Below are positions 15,299 to 24,951 of a stretch of DNA of 64,000 nt, in pieces. This DNA comes from an uncultured Clostridia bacterium. GTDB lineage: Bacteria; Bacillota; Clostridia; Oscillospirales; Ruminococcaceae. The position numbers and the translations under genes are program-made. Under the pieces are notes generated by a model that saw nothing but the letters and a program-made list of their open reading frames with translations, was not told the DNA's origin and did no database searches. Every line of letters starts with the position of its first letter. The stretch's first letter is position 1. The stretch is taken from assembly GCA_947389015.1 (NCBI GenBank), contig CANDVA010000003.1, forward strand, positions 124,001 to 188,000, given 5' to 3'.

Positions 15299-17647
15299 AT
15301 GGGAAGTGACAACACCGTTCATACAAATTCCGCAAGATCAGATAGAATAAGGTCTTGGCTTGGCGATAAAACGGGAAAATATGGCATGCTTTTGGTGTTG
15401 CTGCTGTATATTGCGAGTGTTATAGCCCACTATTTTATAGGCAGTTTCCCGAAAAGGATCACTACCTACAACGACGAGCTTTTGTATTATACCATAGCGC
15501 AGAGTATTCATGACGGCAAAGGCATTCTGTGCCTGAACGCGCAGACCTCTTATAATAAGGTTGTATATTCGTTCGTGTTATCGCCGTTCTTTGGGATAGA
15601 CGATCCCGTTTTGCGGGTGAATATGATCACGCTGTTCAACAGCGCGCTTATTATGACTTCGCTGTTTTTTGTGTATCTTATCGGCAAAGAGCTTGAATTA
15701 AACCGCGGGAGTATGCTTCTGACGCTGGCGATTGCGCTTGTATGGCCCGACTTATTGTATTCAGTCACATTTATGTCGGAAAATCTCAACTGGCCGCTGA
15801 CACTGCTGGCTGTCTTTTTATGGCTCAAGAGCAAAAAAAGCAAGCGCACGGTGGCGTATTCGATAGCTCTTGGAGCAGTGTGCTATATAGGATATCTTTG
15901 CAAGGACATTTTTCTTGCGCTGGTATTAAGCACGGTGGTGTTTGAGGCGGCGTATCCCATTGTTATGTTCTTGATAAACCGCAAGGACGACGCTTGCCAA
16001 AAGCTTGGGAAATACTATGATAAGCATAGCTTGATCGGCTGCGGCATATCAATTGCGGTTTTTGCCGTGTGCTATGTTATCGGGAGCGCATTGTTGTACA
16101 GCGGAGCCGATTCCAATGCCGTCGGAGCGATTGCGGGCGGGTTGGGGAATTTAAAAAACAACTATGCCTTTTTGTATCTGTTGTATGCCTTTGTATATTA
16201 CCTTGCCGCGTCGTTTATTGCCGTGCTGATAATGCCCATAGCGTATTCGGCGGCAAGCTTTAAGCAAATGGATAAAAACACACGGGGATTGTTTTCGTTT
16301 TTAATTTTATATTTGGTGATCTCCTGCGCAATGATCTCTTATACCATTTCCATTAAAGAGGATATCGGGCAGGTTTTCCCGAGAGGGCATTTAAGATATT
16401 TAGGGTTTATTTTGCTTTTGCTGATCGTTGTGTTTTTTAAGGTCTTACAGGACAAAAATGATACAGACGAAAAACTTTCTCGAAAACAGATAATATTTAC
16501 AATGGCGGCGGCGTTTTTTGCTTGTATGATATTCAAGGGCTTTACAGATGGCAAAGCCTCGATCGACCAATCCGTATTGAATGTTTATCACTCGGCGGCG
16601 GAGGTGCTTCAGGCGTATACCGTCAAAGGCGGTCAAAAAAAGTTTTACATTATAACGCTTGTTTCCTTTGCGGTTTTTTCGGTAATCATATTTCTCGTAT
16701 ATTATTACAAGAACAAAAGGAGATCGGGACGGTCGGCGATCTGCATTTTTTCCGTGTTTATGTTGATGCTTTGCGTGCAAAACGGCAGACTTGAAATTGC
16801 ACAATACAGATCAAGCTACGGTACCAAAAAAGAGGTAATAAGCAACGTATTGGCAATCAATCAATATCTCGGCGAGGCGAATGACGCCAAGCAAATCCTT
16901 TATATCTTTGCACGCATACACAGTGATGAGCAAAAGGTCTTTGTAACATATTTCAACCATATAAACAAGCTTTGCCAATGCTATGAGGAAACCTTACCCT
17001 CGTACACCTCCGACGGCAGAGTGATAGACGTGCCAAACACCGAATTTGAATTAAATATTTCCAACTTTTTATATACTTACAATAACTTCAGCGGATTTGA
17101 TTATATTATAACGGACTGTAACTGTGATGTGGAATTAAGGGGCGTTTCTCCCATTGACGAAGCGAGCGGTGAATTTTACACGCTTTATAAAAACGACGAT
17201 CCCGCAGCGGTTGAGATAATTCCCGATGCATACGCGGGCGAGAGGCTGGAAATAACGTTCGCGGGCGAAGGCAATAACGCGGAAAAATTCTGCAAATCGG
17301 GAATAGAAGAAACGCCGGATGGATTTCCGTGGACCGACAGAGACAGGGTATCCTTTAAAATTCCGGTATTGGGCGAATATAACAGTGTTGACGTTACCAT
17401 TAGTATTGCGGAAACCTATGGTAACACACCGCAGCAATATATCGCAGTTCAAAAAAGCGATATTTTGTCCGAGGGAACATTGACCGGCGCAGGTGAAATT
17501 AGTTTTATCGTACCGGTCAAAGACAACAAGCTGACATTTGATCTTGTGTGTCCGACTGGTATCGGGAAAAGCGATGAAAACGAGCTGCTTATAGGTTACA
17601 ACAACACAAGATATGCATTTAGGTTAAACAAAATGACCGTAGGATAA
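15299..17647 (+). CDS. GT-C fold membrane glycosyltransferase, copy 2, with extra C-terminal domain
   Basis: 782 residues, a paralogue of the preceding gene. It has the same multi-span layout and the N-D-E-L-L-Y-Y acidic loop after the first span. It differs by about 130 added C-terminal residues, beta-rich in appearance and probably outside the membrane (from about 640; contains E-I-T-F-A-G-E-G and ends R-L-N-K-M-T-V-G). The extension may bind glycan. AAAGGA lies 9 nt upstream of the ATG. Together with the DPM1-like GT2 and DUF2304 genes next to it, it suggests a lipid-linked sugar donor route (inference). Confidence 0.75.
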   Translation: MGSDNTVHTNSARSDRIRSWLGDKTGKYGMLLVLLLYIASVIAHYFIGSFPKRITTYNDELLYYTIAQSIHDGKGILCLNAQTSYNKVVYSFVLSPFFGIDDPVLRVNMITLFNSALIMTSLFFVYLIGKELELNRGSMLLTLAIALVWPDLLYSVTFMSENLNWPLTLLAVFLWLKSKKSKRTVAYSIALGAVCYIGYLCKDIFLALVLSTVVFEAAYPIVMFLINRKDDACQKLGKYYDKHSLIGCGISIAVFAVCYVIGSALLYSGADSNAVGAIAGGLGNLKNNYAFLYLLYAFVYYLAASFIAVLIMPIAYSAASFKQMDKNTRGLFSFLILYLVISCAMISYTISIKEDIGQVFPRGHLRYLGFILLLLIVVFFKVLQDKNDTDEKLSRKQIIFTMAAAFFACMIFKGFTDGKASIDQSVLNVYHSAAEVLQAYTVKGGQKKFYIITLVSFAVFSVIIFLVYYYKNKRRSGRSAICIFSVFMLMLCVQNGRLEIAQYRSSYGTKKEVISNVLAINQYLGEANDAKQILYIFARIHSDEQKVFVTYFNHINKLCQCYEETLPSYTSDGRVIDVPNTEFELNISNFLYTYNNFSGFDYIITDCNCDVELRGVSPIDEASGEFYTLYKNDDPAAVEIIPDAYAGERLEITFAGEGNNAEKFCKSGIEETPDGFPWTDRDRVSFKIPVLGEYNSVDVTISIAETYGNTPQQYIAVQKSDILSEGTLTGAGEISFIVPVKDNKLTFDLVCPTGIGKSDENELLIGYNNTRYAFRLNKMTVG

Positions 17648-17777
17648 GGAACGCGTTGAAAATGCATTTTATGAAATATCTTTACGGCGTTCATTCGACT
17701 TTGACAACGGCATAAATGCTCGAAAATCCGCACATTTCCGCTAATGAATCGGAATATAAAAGCAAAGTGAGGTTTAT

Positions 17778-18491
17778 ATGCAGAAAGTATTGATAATAAT
17801 CCCCGCCTACAACGAGGAAGCCAATATTGAAAATGTTGTGGATGACCTTATTCAAAACTATCCGCAATACGATTATGCGGTTATCAACGACTGCTCTACC
17901 GACAGCACCGAGCAAATCCTGGAGAAACGCGGATTTAATTATATTTCACTGCCGACAAATCTGGGTATTGGTGGTGCGGTTCAAAGCGGCTATTTATACG
18001 CCGCCGAAAACGATTATGACATTTCCGTTCAGCTTGACGGCGATGGTCAGCATGACCCCGCGTATATCGACAAGCTGATCAAACCCATTCTAGACGGCGA
18101 AGCCGATATTGTGATAGGTTCGCGGTTCATCGAAAAAAACGGGTTTCAATCTTCCGCGCTGCGTAGGGCAGGAATCAGAATAATTCGGGGAGTAATTAAA
18201 TTGTGCTGTGGGGTTGACATAACCGATTCGACAAGCGGTTTTCGTGCCTGCAACAAAGAAGCAGCAGACTTTTTTTCGTTGAATTACGCAAACGATTACC
18301 CCGAGCCCGAGGCTGTTGTCTCATCGGCGCTTGCCGGATTTCAAATTAAGGAGATACCCGTAATAATGCGCGAACGCGGCGGCGGAGTTTCTTCGATCAA
18401 CATAAACCGCTCGATATATTATATGATAAAAGTATCTCTTTCGCTGCTGATTTGCAGGATCGGCGCCAAAAAAAGGAGTGTTAGAAAATGA
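17778..18491 (+). CDS. GT2 glycosyltransferase, polyprenyl-phosphate sugar synthase (DPM1-like)
   Basis: 237 residues. It starts L-I-I-I-P-A-Y-N-E-E, then I-N-D-C-S-T-D, then the donor-binding Q-L-D-G-D-G-Q-H-D motif and I-V-I-G-S-R-F, all typical of dolichyl-phosphate-mannose-synthase-like enzymes. These load a sugar from a nucleotide donor onto a lipid phosphate at the inner membrane face. A GTGAGG site precedes the ATG. It overlaps the DUF2304 gene by ATGA, a frequent pairing. No C-terminal transmembrane pair is present; the neighbour may supply the membrane part. Confidence 0.85.
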   Translation: MQKVLIIIPAYNEEANIENVVDDLIQNYPQYDYAVINDCSTDSTEQILEKRGFNYISLPTNLGIGGAVQSGYLYAAENDYDISVQLDGDGQHDPAYIDKLIKPILDGEADIVIGSRFIEKNGFQSSALRRAGIRIIRGVIKLCCGVDITDSTSGFRACNKEAADFFSLNYANDYPEPEAVVSSALAGFQIKEIPVIMRERGGGVSSININRSIYYMIKVSLSLLICRIGAKKRSVRK

Positions 18492-18886
18492 AGCTTATTC
18501 TTCAGATTTTTTTGATAGTGTGTGTGTTGATTTTTTTAGCTATAATAGTACACTATCTAGCCAAGAAAAAGCTCAATCTAAGGTATTCTCTCGTTTGGCT
18601 CGGTGCGGGACTCGGTATGTTGGTTCTCGCGATATTTCCTCAGATCGTTACGGCAGTGGGCAATTTGGTCGGAATAGATACCCCCGTAAATACGGTTTTT
18701 CTTTTTGCGGGAATGTTTATGCTTCTTATTATCTTCACGCTTACCATTATTGTGTCGCATATGAACAATCAGATATACAGATTAACGCAAAAGCAGGCAA
18801 TTTTGGAAAAGCGAGTGCGGGAACTCGAAAACAGCTGTGAGTTCGGCGCTTGCGAAGATCACAAATCAAGCGAAGAAATCGGCTGA
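18488..18886 (+). CDS. DUF2304 domain membrane protein
   Basis: 132 residues with three hydrophobic segments, a K-K-K-L-N-L-R-Y-S-L-V-W-L motif between the first two, and a C-terminal coiled coil (Q-K-Q-A-I-L-E-K-R-V-R-E-L). This matches DUF2304, a small membrane protein usually encoded directly after DPM1-like GT2 genes. It probably anchors or assists that enzyme. Start and upstream stop overlap. Confidence 0.85.
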   Translation: MKLILQIFLIVCVLIFLAIIVHYLAKKKLNLRYSLVWLGAGLGMLVLAIFPQIVTAVGNLVGIDTPVNTVFLFAGMFMLLIIFTLTIIVSHMNNQIYRLTQKQAILEKRVRELENSCEFGACEDHKSSEEIG

Positions 18887-19411
18887 TACGCTTAGAGCAT
18901 GTATTCATTGAATATTGCACACGTCTTTTCGGCAAATTCTCCCGATAACTGCGTTAAAATTTCTTGATGGGCGACAGCCCGCCAGCGAAATTTTTCCTTG
19001 TTATCGGAAAAATTGTGCTCGAAAATCCGCGCGCAAATCCAATGAGTACACGCTCTTATTTTGGCAAATGGACGCAGGCATCCTGCCCACAAAAATTCGG
19101 CGGCATCTCAAAAAGCCGACTGAAATGCCGCGTTTTGAACGCAGTCGGACTATTCAAGCGCTATGCAGTGTGTTTCGTGCGCGGTGAAAATTGCGGCAAT
19201 ATGTCGCAATTTTTTATTTGTAGGTAACACCGTACAATGACAAAAAACTCGGCATTGCTTGGGGAAGCATAACTTTTGTATATTTCTTGCAACGGCTCAT
19301 CGCTCAGAACGGACAGGTTTATTTGTTTGTTCATATTTTTACCATAACTTATTTTTCAAATTGGAGCAAGCGCTTTGTGCGGCGTTTTCTTTATTTTTAT
19401 CTGACATATCA
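18887..19411. repeat. Gene-free stretch with nested hairpins, possible decayed repeat
   Basis: No gene with a ribosome binding site is seen. At 18942-19007 CCGATAAC and GTTATCGG enclose AAAATTTC / GAAATTTT and a GGGC-GACA-GCCC tip. A second folded stretch (about 19070-19160) contains GCGGCATCT ... AAATGCCGC and repeated AGTCGG words. The leftward frame at 18892-19092 looks like the tail of a decayed coding repeat rather than a working gene. A genome-wide copy search would tell whether this is a dispersed element. Confidence 0.45.
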
Positions 19412-19440
19412 TTGACAATTATAAGGAATTGTGGTATAAT
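19412..19440 (+). promoter_or_regulatory. Consensus promoter inside the glycan operon
   Basis: Perfect TTGACA and TATAAT with 17-nt spacing, about 75 nt ahead of the GT2 gene; it can drive the downstream genes independently. Confidence 0.85.
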
Positions 19441-19514
19441 AAAACAGTATACAGCTTTACGACAAAATCGCCGCGGCTTGCGTTTGCCCTACAAATTTGC
19501 ATGGGGGTGTGTCT

Positions 19515-20549
19515 GTGAACAGAGGGATAACCGTTGTTATAACCACATATAATCTGGCAGACATGATCGGAAAGTGTCTTGAAGAGCTCCTTTGCCAAAC
19601 ATTTGAGGATTTCGACGTTTTGGTTGTAGACGATTGTTCCGAGGACAGCACTTGTTCGGTCGTTAAAGCTTATGAAAAGAAATTCGGCAACAGGCTGACC
19701 GTAATTTTTTGTGAGAGCAATAACGGTACCCCGGGAATGGTCAGAAACATTGCGTTAAATTCGGGACTTATCTCGGGAAAATACATACTCCTTCTCGACG
19801 GAGACGACGACATCGAAGTCAATATGCTCGAAAGATTGTACAACGCGGCTTGCGCACAAAATTCCGACGTTGTTTGCTGCGGCTACGATCGCGTTATTGC
19901 TTCAACCGGCAGCGTTTGTTCTGTCGAAATGAATAAGTTTTATGTAAAGAGCATCACGCCGGAATGCAATACCGAATACATTGCGCTTGTTAATGGCGCG
20001 CTTTGGAATAAGCTCATAAGAACCGAATGTGTTAAAGACATTCACTTCGCCCCGATCAAAATCGGCGAGGACGCATGCTTTCAGCTTGAATTGTTTGAAA
20101 AAGCAAAAAAAATTGTTTTCATAGACGATATTTTGATTCATTATAATGTGTATGAGAAGTCACTGATATCTAACGTGGATATAGACGAAGTTGTTAAGTT
20201 GTCCGAAAAGCTGCGCGATATATACGCGGGCTGCGGCAGCGAGACATACAGATCCGCGATAATACTGTCGGCATTTATTCATGTGGGGATATCGGCGTGC
20301 GTGAGAGTTTACCAAAGTAAACGCTCCAACGTGAACAGTCATATTGCGTGGACTAAAAAATACCTCGACGATAATTTTCCTAAGTGGTTTAAATCCGATT
20401 GCCTGAGGATGAGATTTTTAAGGAAACTGGGCGTCAAGGGCTTGGCAATAAAAACTTGCACATTTCTGTACCGAACAAAAATGTTTAAGCTTTTCTTGGT
20501 TATGTACACGTTTATGATAAACAAATTGGGAATTGATATCAAATGGTAA
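19515..20549 (+). CDS. GT2 family glycosyltransferase
   Basis: 344 residues. The N-terminal GT-A domain has V-V-I-T-T-Y-N-L-A, V-V-D-D-C-S-E-D-S and the metal-binding L-L-L-D-G-D-D-D, as in inverting GT2 enzymes that build surface glycans in the cytoplasm. G-E-D-A-C-F in the middle is the usual acidic ED motif near the acceptor site. The C-terminal quarter is basic and may bind the membrane. GTG with GGGGG upstream is preferred to a TTG six codons earlier. The end overlaps the flippase start by 7 nt. Confidence 0.85.
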   Translation: MNRGITVVITTYNLADMIGKCLEELLCQTFEDFDVLVVDDCSEDSTCSVVKAYEKKFGNRLTVIFCESNNGTPGMVRNIALNSGLISGKYILLLDGDDDIEVNMLERLYNAACAQNSDVVCCGYDRVIASTGSVCSVEMNKFYVKSITPECNTEYIALVNGALWNKLIRTECVKDIHFAPIKIGEDACFQLELFEKAKKIVFIDDILIHYNVYEKSLISNVDIDEVVKLSEKLRDIYAGCGSETYRSAIILSAFIHVGISACVRVYQSKRSNVNSHIAWTKKYLDDNFPKWFKSDCLRMRFLRKLGVKGLAIKTCTFLYRTKMFKLFLVMYTFMINKLGIDIKW

Positions 20550-21805
20550 ACGAAAATTCATCTTCGGCAAGCTTTAAACGCAATACCGTTATTAATTTTA
20601 TCGGTTACGGAATTTATATGGGATTTCAGTGGCTTATAAATATAGCGGTTGTAAGAATGATGGGCTATGAGTCAGCCGGCGTTTTGTCGCTCGCAATTAC
20701 GGTGACCTCGTCTTTTTACGTTGTCGCGCATTTTAATGTCAGGACATATCAGGTGTCCGATTATAAAAACAAGTTTTCAGCGGGAGAGTATGTCGGTCAG
20801 AGACTTGTTAACTGTGGAGCGGCAATGCTCTTTTGCGTTATTTATTCGTTGATTTGCGGCTATTCGGGCGAAAAGCTCCTGTGCATAATCGTTTATATGC
20901 TTTTTAAGCTGACCGAATCATTCCTTGATGTTTTGCACGGTATTTTGCAAAAAAATTACCGTTTGGACACAATAGGTTATTCCTTTGCGATCAGAGGAGT
21001 TATAACGTTTTTATCCTTTGCCCTCGGGGTTTGGCTTGCCCAAAGTATTGTTGTCGCTTCGGGGCTTATGTTTTTGACCTCTTTTGCTATGCTGTTTTGC
21101 TATGAGGTTCCGTACGCGTCAAAGAACGCGTCTTTAAAGCCTGTTTTCCGCTTGAAATCCATGATGCAGATCTATAAAGCCAGCTTATTGGTGTTTGCGT
21201 ATTATTTTATTTTTAATATACTTACGATAATGCCGAGAAGTCTTTTGGAGTATTATCATGGTAGCGAAACGCTGGGCGTATTTAATTCCGTCGCCTCGCC
21301 CGTGTTTATTGTTCAGCTATCGGCAACACTGATACTTTCCCCCGTCGTGAATGTTTTTACCGAAGCGTACGCAGCCGGAGATAAAAAGAAATTCAACAGA
21401 GCTTATGTGATCAGTGCGTCTGCGATTTTGGCGATTTGTCTTATTTGGCTTTTTGCGGCATACTTATTTGGCGACGCTCTCCTGAGGCTTTTGATCGGAG
21501 AAAGCATCACGCCGTATACATATATCTTTATCCCGCTTATGATATCGACGGCATTTCTTGTGCTGTCCTCTCTGGAATCCGGTATATTAACGGTCATAAG
21601 GGATATGAAGGGGTTGATTTTGAGTGCGTGTATGGGGCTTGCCGCCTGCACTGTTTCATCGTTGCTGTTTATACCGAAATACGGGCTTGACGGCATAACC
21701 GCCGTGATGATAATTTCATTTGCCTTTATGGCGGTGGCAACGTTTATTTATACGATAATCAAATTACATCTTGTTTTTAAAGGAGCCGGACATGATAAGA
21801 GTTAA
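20543..21805 (+). CDS. Polysaccharide flippase, Wzx/MATE-like
   Basis: 420 residues with about twelve hydrophobic segments and the N-terminal N-F-I-G-Y-G-I-Y-M-G-F-Q-W motif of polysaccharide transporters. It would flip lipid-linked oligosaccharide to the outer membrane face. It overlaps both neighbours, so the three genes are co-translated. No Wzy polymerase or initiating phosphoglycosyltransferase is seen in the window, so assembly must use host enzymes or another mechanism. Confidence 0.85.
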   Translation: MVNENSSSASFKRNTVINFIGYGIYMGFQWLINIAVVRMMGYESAGVLSLAITVTSSFYVVAHFNVRTYQVSDYKNKFSAGEYVGQRLVNCGAAMLFCVIYSLICGYSGEKLLCIIVYMLFKLTESFLDVLHGILQKNYRLDTIGYSFAIRGVITFLSFALGVWLAQSIVVASGLMFLTSFAMLFCYEVPYASKNASLKPVFRLKSMMQIYKASLLVFAYYFIFNILTIMPRSLLEYYHGSETLGVFNSVASPVFIVQLSATLILSPVVNVFTEAYAAGDKKKFNRAYVISASAILAICLIWLFAAYLFGDALLRLLIGESITPYTYIFIPLMISTAFLVLSSLESGILTVIRDMKGLILSACMGLAACTVSSLLFIPKYGLDGITAVMIISFAFMAVATFIYTIIKLHLVFKGAGHDKS

Positions 21806-22745
21806 TCTGATAGGGGGATTGGGAAATCAAATGTTCGAGTATGCCTATGCAAGGGCAATCGCCGAGGAATCCGGAGATACGGATATCATCGTCAATCCTT
21901 TTTTCAATACTTATTATCATATTCCCGTGGAAAAAAAAATACTTTTGTTTGAAAATTCGTTGAAATATCTGGTTCTTAACAAAGATGTGCATGAGTTATC
22001 TCGGGCAAAGGGCGTGATACTTGCCGCCTTGGATTTTATTAGATATGCCGCAGACGCGGTTTTGTATAAATTTATGACCCGTCAAAAATTCGCGGACAGG
22101 ACCGCACGCGGCAATTATATGCTGTGCAGATATGGGTATACTTATTATGAGCACAGCAAAAAATTCCGTTCTGAAAAGGTTCTGGCGGGATTATATCAAA
22201 GCGAACGTTTTTTTGAAAAAATACGTCCGACCATTGTTGAGGAATTTCGCGTAAAAAACGAACCGTCAAAGGAAAATGCCGCAATGATAAATGAGCTTTC
22301 CGGATGTAATTCGGTGTGCGTCCATATAAGGAGAGGAGATTATTCCGATCCCAAGTGGAGCTTTTTGAAAATTTGCAATGAGCAATATTACCGTGATGGA
22401 ATGGACTATATCGCGGAACACGTTGTTGATCCCGTTTTTTATATTTTTTCAAATAATTCACGGGATCTGAAGTGGATAAAAGACAATTATCATTTTGATC
22501 ATGATGTCAGATATGTAGATATGGGAAATTCGGCTTGTGAGGATATGAGATTAATGTCTTTCTGTAAGCATTTTGTTCTCTCCAACAGTACTTTGGGGTG
22601 GTGGGGCTCATACTTATCCGAAAACGTCGATAAGATAGTGGTTGTTCCGGATGTATGGCAAAAAGAGGAAACTTATACGGATGCATTTGATATCTATCGT
22701 GATGATATGGTAAAAATTCATGTAAACCCGAAGGAGAACTTATGA
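21792..22745 (+). CDS. GT11 family glycosyltransferase (alpha-1,2-fucosyltransferase-like)
   Basis: 317 residues. The GT11 signature is clear: [13 protein letters not shown] at the N-terminus, H-I-R-R-G-D-Y in the middle and N-S-T-L-G-W-W-G near the C-terminus. GT11 enzymes use GDP-L-fucose; some homologues in Gram-negative O-antigen loci are thought to use the related 3,6-dideoxy sugar colitose. The neighbouring GDP-sugar genes leave both possible. The ATG with AAAGGAG upstream is chosen over a start 7 codons earlier. It overlaps the flippase gene by 14 nt and gmd by ATGA. Confidence 0.88.
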   Translation: MIRVNLIGGLGNQMFEYAYARAIAEESGDTDIIVNPFFNTYYHIPVEKKILLFENSLKYLVLNKDVHELSRAKGVILAALDFIRYAADAVLYKFMTRQKFADRTARGNYMLCRYGYTYYEHSKKFRSEKVLAGLYQSERFFEKIRPTIVEEFRVKNEPSKENAAMINELSGCNSVCVHIRRGDYSDPKWSFLKICNEQYYRDGMDYIAEHVVDPVFYIFSNNSRDLKWIKDNYHFDHDVRYVDMGNSACEDMRLMSFCKHFVLSNSTLGWWGSYLSENVDKIVVVPDVWQKEETYTDAFDIYRDDMVKIHVNPKENL

Positions 22746-23764
22746 AAACCGCGCTTATTACAGGGATAACGGGACAAGACGGCTCATATCTGTCGGAGCT
22801 TCTGCTCGAAAAGGGCTACGAGGTACACGGCATAGTCCGCCGCAGCTCGGTCGACCGCAAGGAGCGTATCGAACACTTAGAAAATAATTCGCACTTTCAT
22901 ATACACTACGGAGATATGACAGATTCGATCAGCCTTGTAAAGATCGTGAGCGCCGTAAAGCCCGATGAAATTTACAATCTCGCGGCGCAGAGCCATGTCA
23001 AGGTATCGTTCGAGGTTCCCGAATATACCGCGGACGCGGACGCAGTGGGAACGCTGCGTATGCTTGAAGCAATACGAATGGCAGGGCTGGAGAAAACCTG
23101 CAAATTCTATCAGGCGTCGACCTCGGAATTATTCGGCAAGGTTCAGGAAATCCCGCAGAGTGAGACCACGCCCTTCTACCCATATTCACCTTATGCGGCG
23201 GCAAAGCAGTACGCGTTCTGGATAGTCCGCAATTACCGTGAGGCTTACGGTATTTTCGCGTCCAACGGAATTCTGTTTAATCACGAATCGGAACGCCGCG
23301 GTGAAACGTTTGTAACACGCAAAATCACTTTGGCGGCGGCAAATATCGCGGCGGGAAAACAGGACAAGCTGTATCTCGGAAACCTTGACGCGCTCCGCGA
23401 CTGGGGCTACGCAAAGGATTATGTCGAGTGTATGTGGCTTATTTTACAGCACTACAAGCCCGACGATTTTGTTATCGCGACGGGCGAGCAACACTCCGTC
23501 CGCGAGTTCTGCACGTTGTCATTCCATTATGCGGGAACAGAACTTGAATGGCGCGGAAGCGGAGTTGACGAAAAAGGAGTCGACAAGGAAACGGGTAAAG
23601 TTCTCGTCGAGGTGTCTCCCGAATATTTCCGTCCGACGGACGTTGTAACGCTGCTCGGAAATCCCGCAAAGGCCAAGGCGGCGCTCGGTTGGAATCCCAC
23701 CAAAACGTCGTTTGAGGAGCTTGTGCGGTTAATGACTGAAAACGATATCAAGAACGTAAAGTGA
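22742..23764 (+). CDS. gmd: GDP-mannose 4,6-dehydratase
   Basis: 340 residues of the short-chain dehydrogenase fold. [14 protein letters not shown] is the NADP-binding start, R-R-S-S follows, and Y-S-P-Y-A-A-A-K holds the catalytic Y-x3-[16 protein letters not shown] and R-D-W-G-Y-A-K-D-Y are Gmd hallmarks. It converts GDP-mannose to GDP-4-keto-6-deoxymannose, the branch point for fucose, colitose and related sugars. The donor can come from ManC in the same operon. Codon use is GC-richer than the adjoining glycosyltransferases. Confidence 0.95.
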   Translation: MKTALITGITGQDGSYLSELLLEKGYEVHGIVRRSSVDRKERIEHLENNSHFHIHYGDMTDSISLVKIVSAVKPDEIYNLAAQSHVKVSFEVPEYTADADAVGTLRMLEAIRMAGLEKTCKFYQASTSELFGKVQEIPQSETTPFYPYSPYAAAKQYAFWIVRNYREAYGIFASNGILFNHESERRGETFVTRKITLAAANIAAGKQDKLYLGNLDALRDWGYAKDYVECMWLILQHYKPDDFVIATGEQHSVREFCTLSFHYAGTELEWRGSGVDEKGVDKETGKVLVEVSPEYFRPTDVVTLLGNPAKAKAALGWNPTKTSFEELVRLMTENDIKNVK

Positions 23765-24942
23765 GTGGAAAAATGAAATACAAATTAAGCGACGACACCT
23801 GGGATAAAAATGAATTCTCCGCAATACAAGAGGTGCTGGATTCAAATATGTTTTCAATGGGCAAGCGCGTTGCTAAATACGAAACGGAATTTGCGGAGAA
23901 ATTCGGCGTAAAATATCCGCTTATGGTAAGCTCGGGCTCGGCGGCAAATCTGCTTGCGGCGGCGGGTCTGGTGTATTCGGGTCGGCTGAACAAGGGCGAC
24001 GAGGTGATCGTTCCTGCGGTGTCGTGGAGCACTACATATTTTCCGCTGTACCAGATGGGCTTGAAGCTGCGGTTTGTTGATATCGACAGGAATACGTTAA
24101 ATATAGATACGGACAAGCTCGCTTCGGCAATAACCGACAGCACGAGGATGATCTGCCTTGTAAATCTTCTCGGAAATCCCAATGAGTTTGAAAAAATTGC
24201 GGAGATCTGCAGTCAAAAAAACATTATCATTATGGAGGATAACTGCGAATCGCTCGGCGCTAAATACAACGGCAAACAGGCGGGAACGTTCGGGCTTGTC
24301 GGAACGTTTTCGACGTTTTATTCTCACCACCTCTGCACAATGGAGGGAGGTATGGTCGTTACCAATGACGAGGAATTGTATCATTATATGCTCTGCGTGA
24401 GAGCGCACGGCTGGACGAGAAATCTCCCGAAGGACAGCGCGATCTACAAAAAAAGCGAGAACGCGTTTTACGAGAGCTTTAATTTTATAGTTCCCGGATT
24501 TAATCTTCGTCCTCTCGAAGTTGAGGGCGCAGCGGGTTCGGAGCAGCTTAAGAAAATGGACGGCATAATCGCTCAGCGTCGTGAGAACGCGAAATATTTC
24601 CGAGAGAAAATAAAGCGGTTCAAGGACATCCGTATCCAGGAGGAGATTGGCGAAAGCTCGTGGTTCGGATTTGCGGTGATACTTGATGGCGCGTTAAAGG
24701 GTAAGCGTGACGAGATAGTAAAGGCACTTTCCGATGCTGAGATAGAGGTGCGGCCGATCGTCGCGGGAAACTTTACGCGGAACAGCGTTATAAAATATCT
24801 TGACTACACGATAGCGGGCGAGCTTACGGCGAGTGACGATATACACGATAACGGCTTCTTTATTGGAAATCACAGCAAAAATAACTTCGCGGAGATCGAT
24901 TATTTTGTTGAGGTCTTTGAGAATTTTATAAAAAATATTTGA
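23761..24942 (+). CDS. ColD-like PLP-dependent GDP-4-keto-6-deoxymannose 3-dehydratase (DegT fold)
   Basis: 393 residues of the DegT/DnrJ/EryC1 family. Key PLP-site motifs are S-S-G-S-A-A-N, W-S-T-T and E-D-N-C-E-S-L-G. The Lys that forms the PLP Schiff base in aminotransferases is replaced: the motif reads F-Y-S-H189-H-L-C-T-M-E-G-G. His at this site is the mark of sugar 3-dehydratases (ColD, RfbH), which remove the C3 hydroxyl. Coming right after gmd, it should give GDP-4-keto-3,6-dideoxymannose. The GTG overlaps the gmd stop; an ATG at 23773 is an alternative start. Substrate assignment is inferred from context. Confidence 0.82.
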   Translation: MSGKMKYKLSDDTWDKNEFSAIQEVLDSNMFSMGKRVAKYETEFAEKFGVKYPLMVSSGSAANLLAAAGLVYSGRLNKGDEVIVPAVSWSTTYFPLYQMGLKLRFVDIDRNTLNIDTDKLASAITDSTRMICLVNLLGNPNEFEKIAEICSQKNIIIMEDNCESLGAKYNGKQAGTFGLVGTFSTFYSHHLCTMEGGMVVTNDEELYHYMLCVRAHGWTRNLPKDSAIYKKSENAFYESFNFIVPGFNLRPLEVEGAAGSEQLKKMDGIIAQRRENAKYFREKIKRFKDIRIQEEIGESSWFGFAVILDGALKGKRDEIVKALSDAEIEVRPIVAGNFTRNSVIKYLDYTIAGELTASDDIHDNGFFIGNHSKNNFAEIDYFVEVFENFIKNI

Positions 24943-24951
24943 GGTCAGGCA

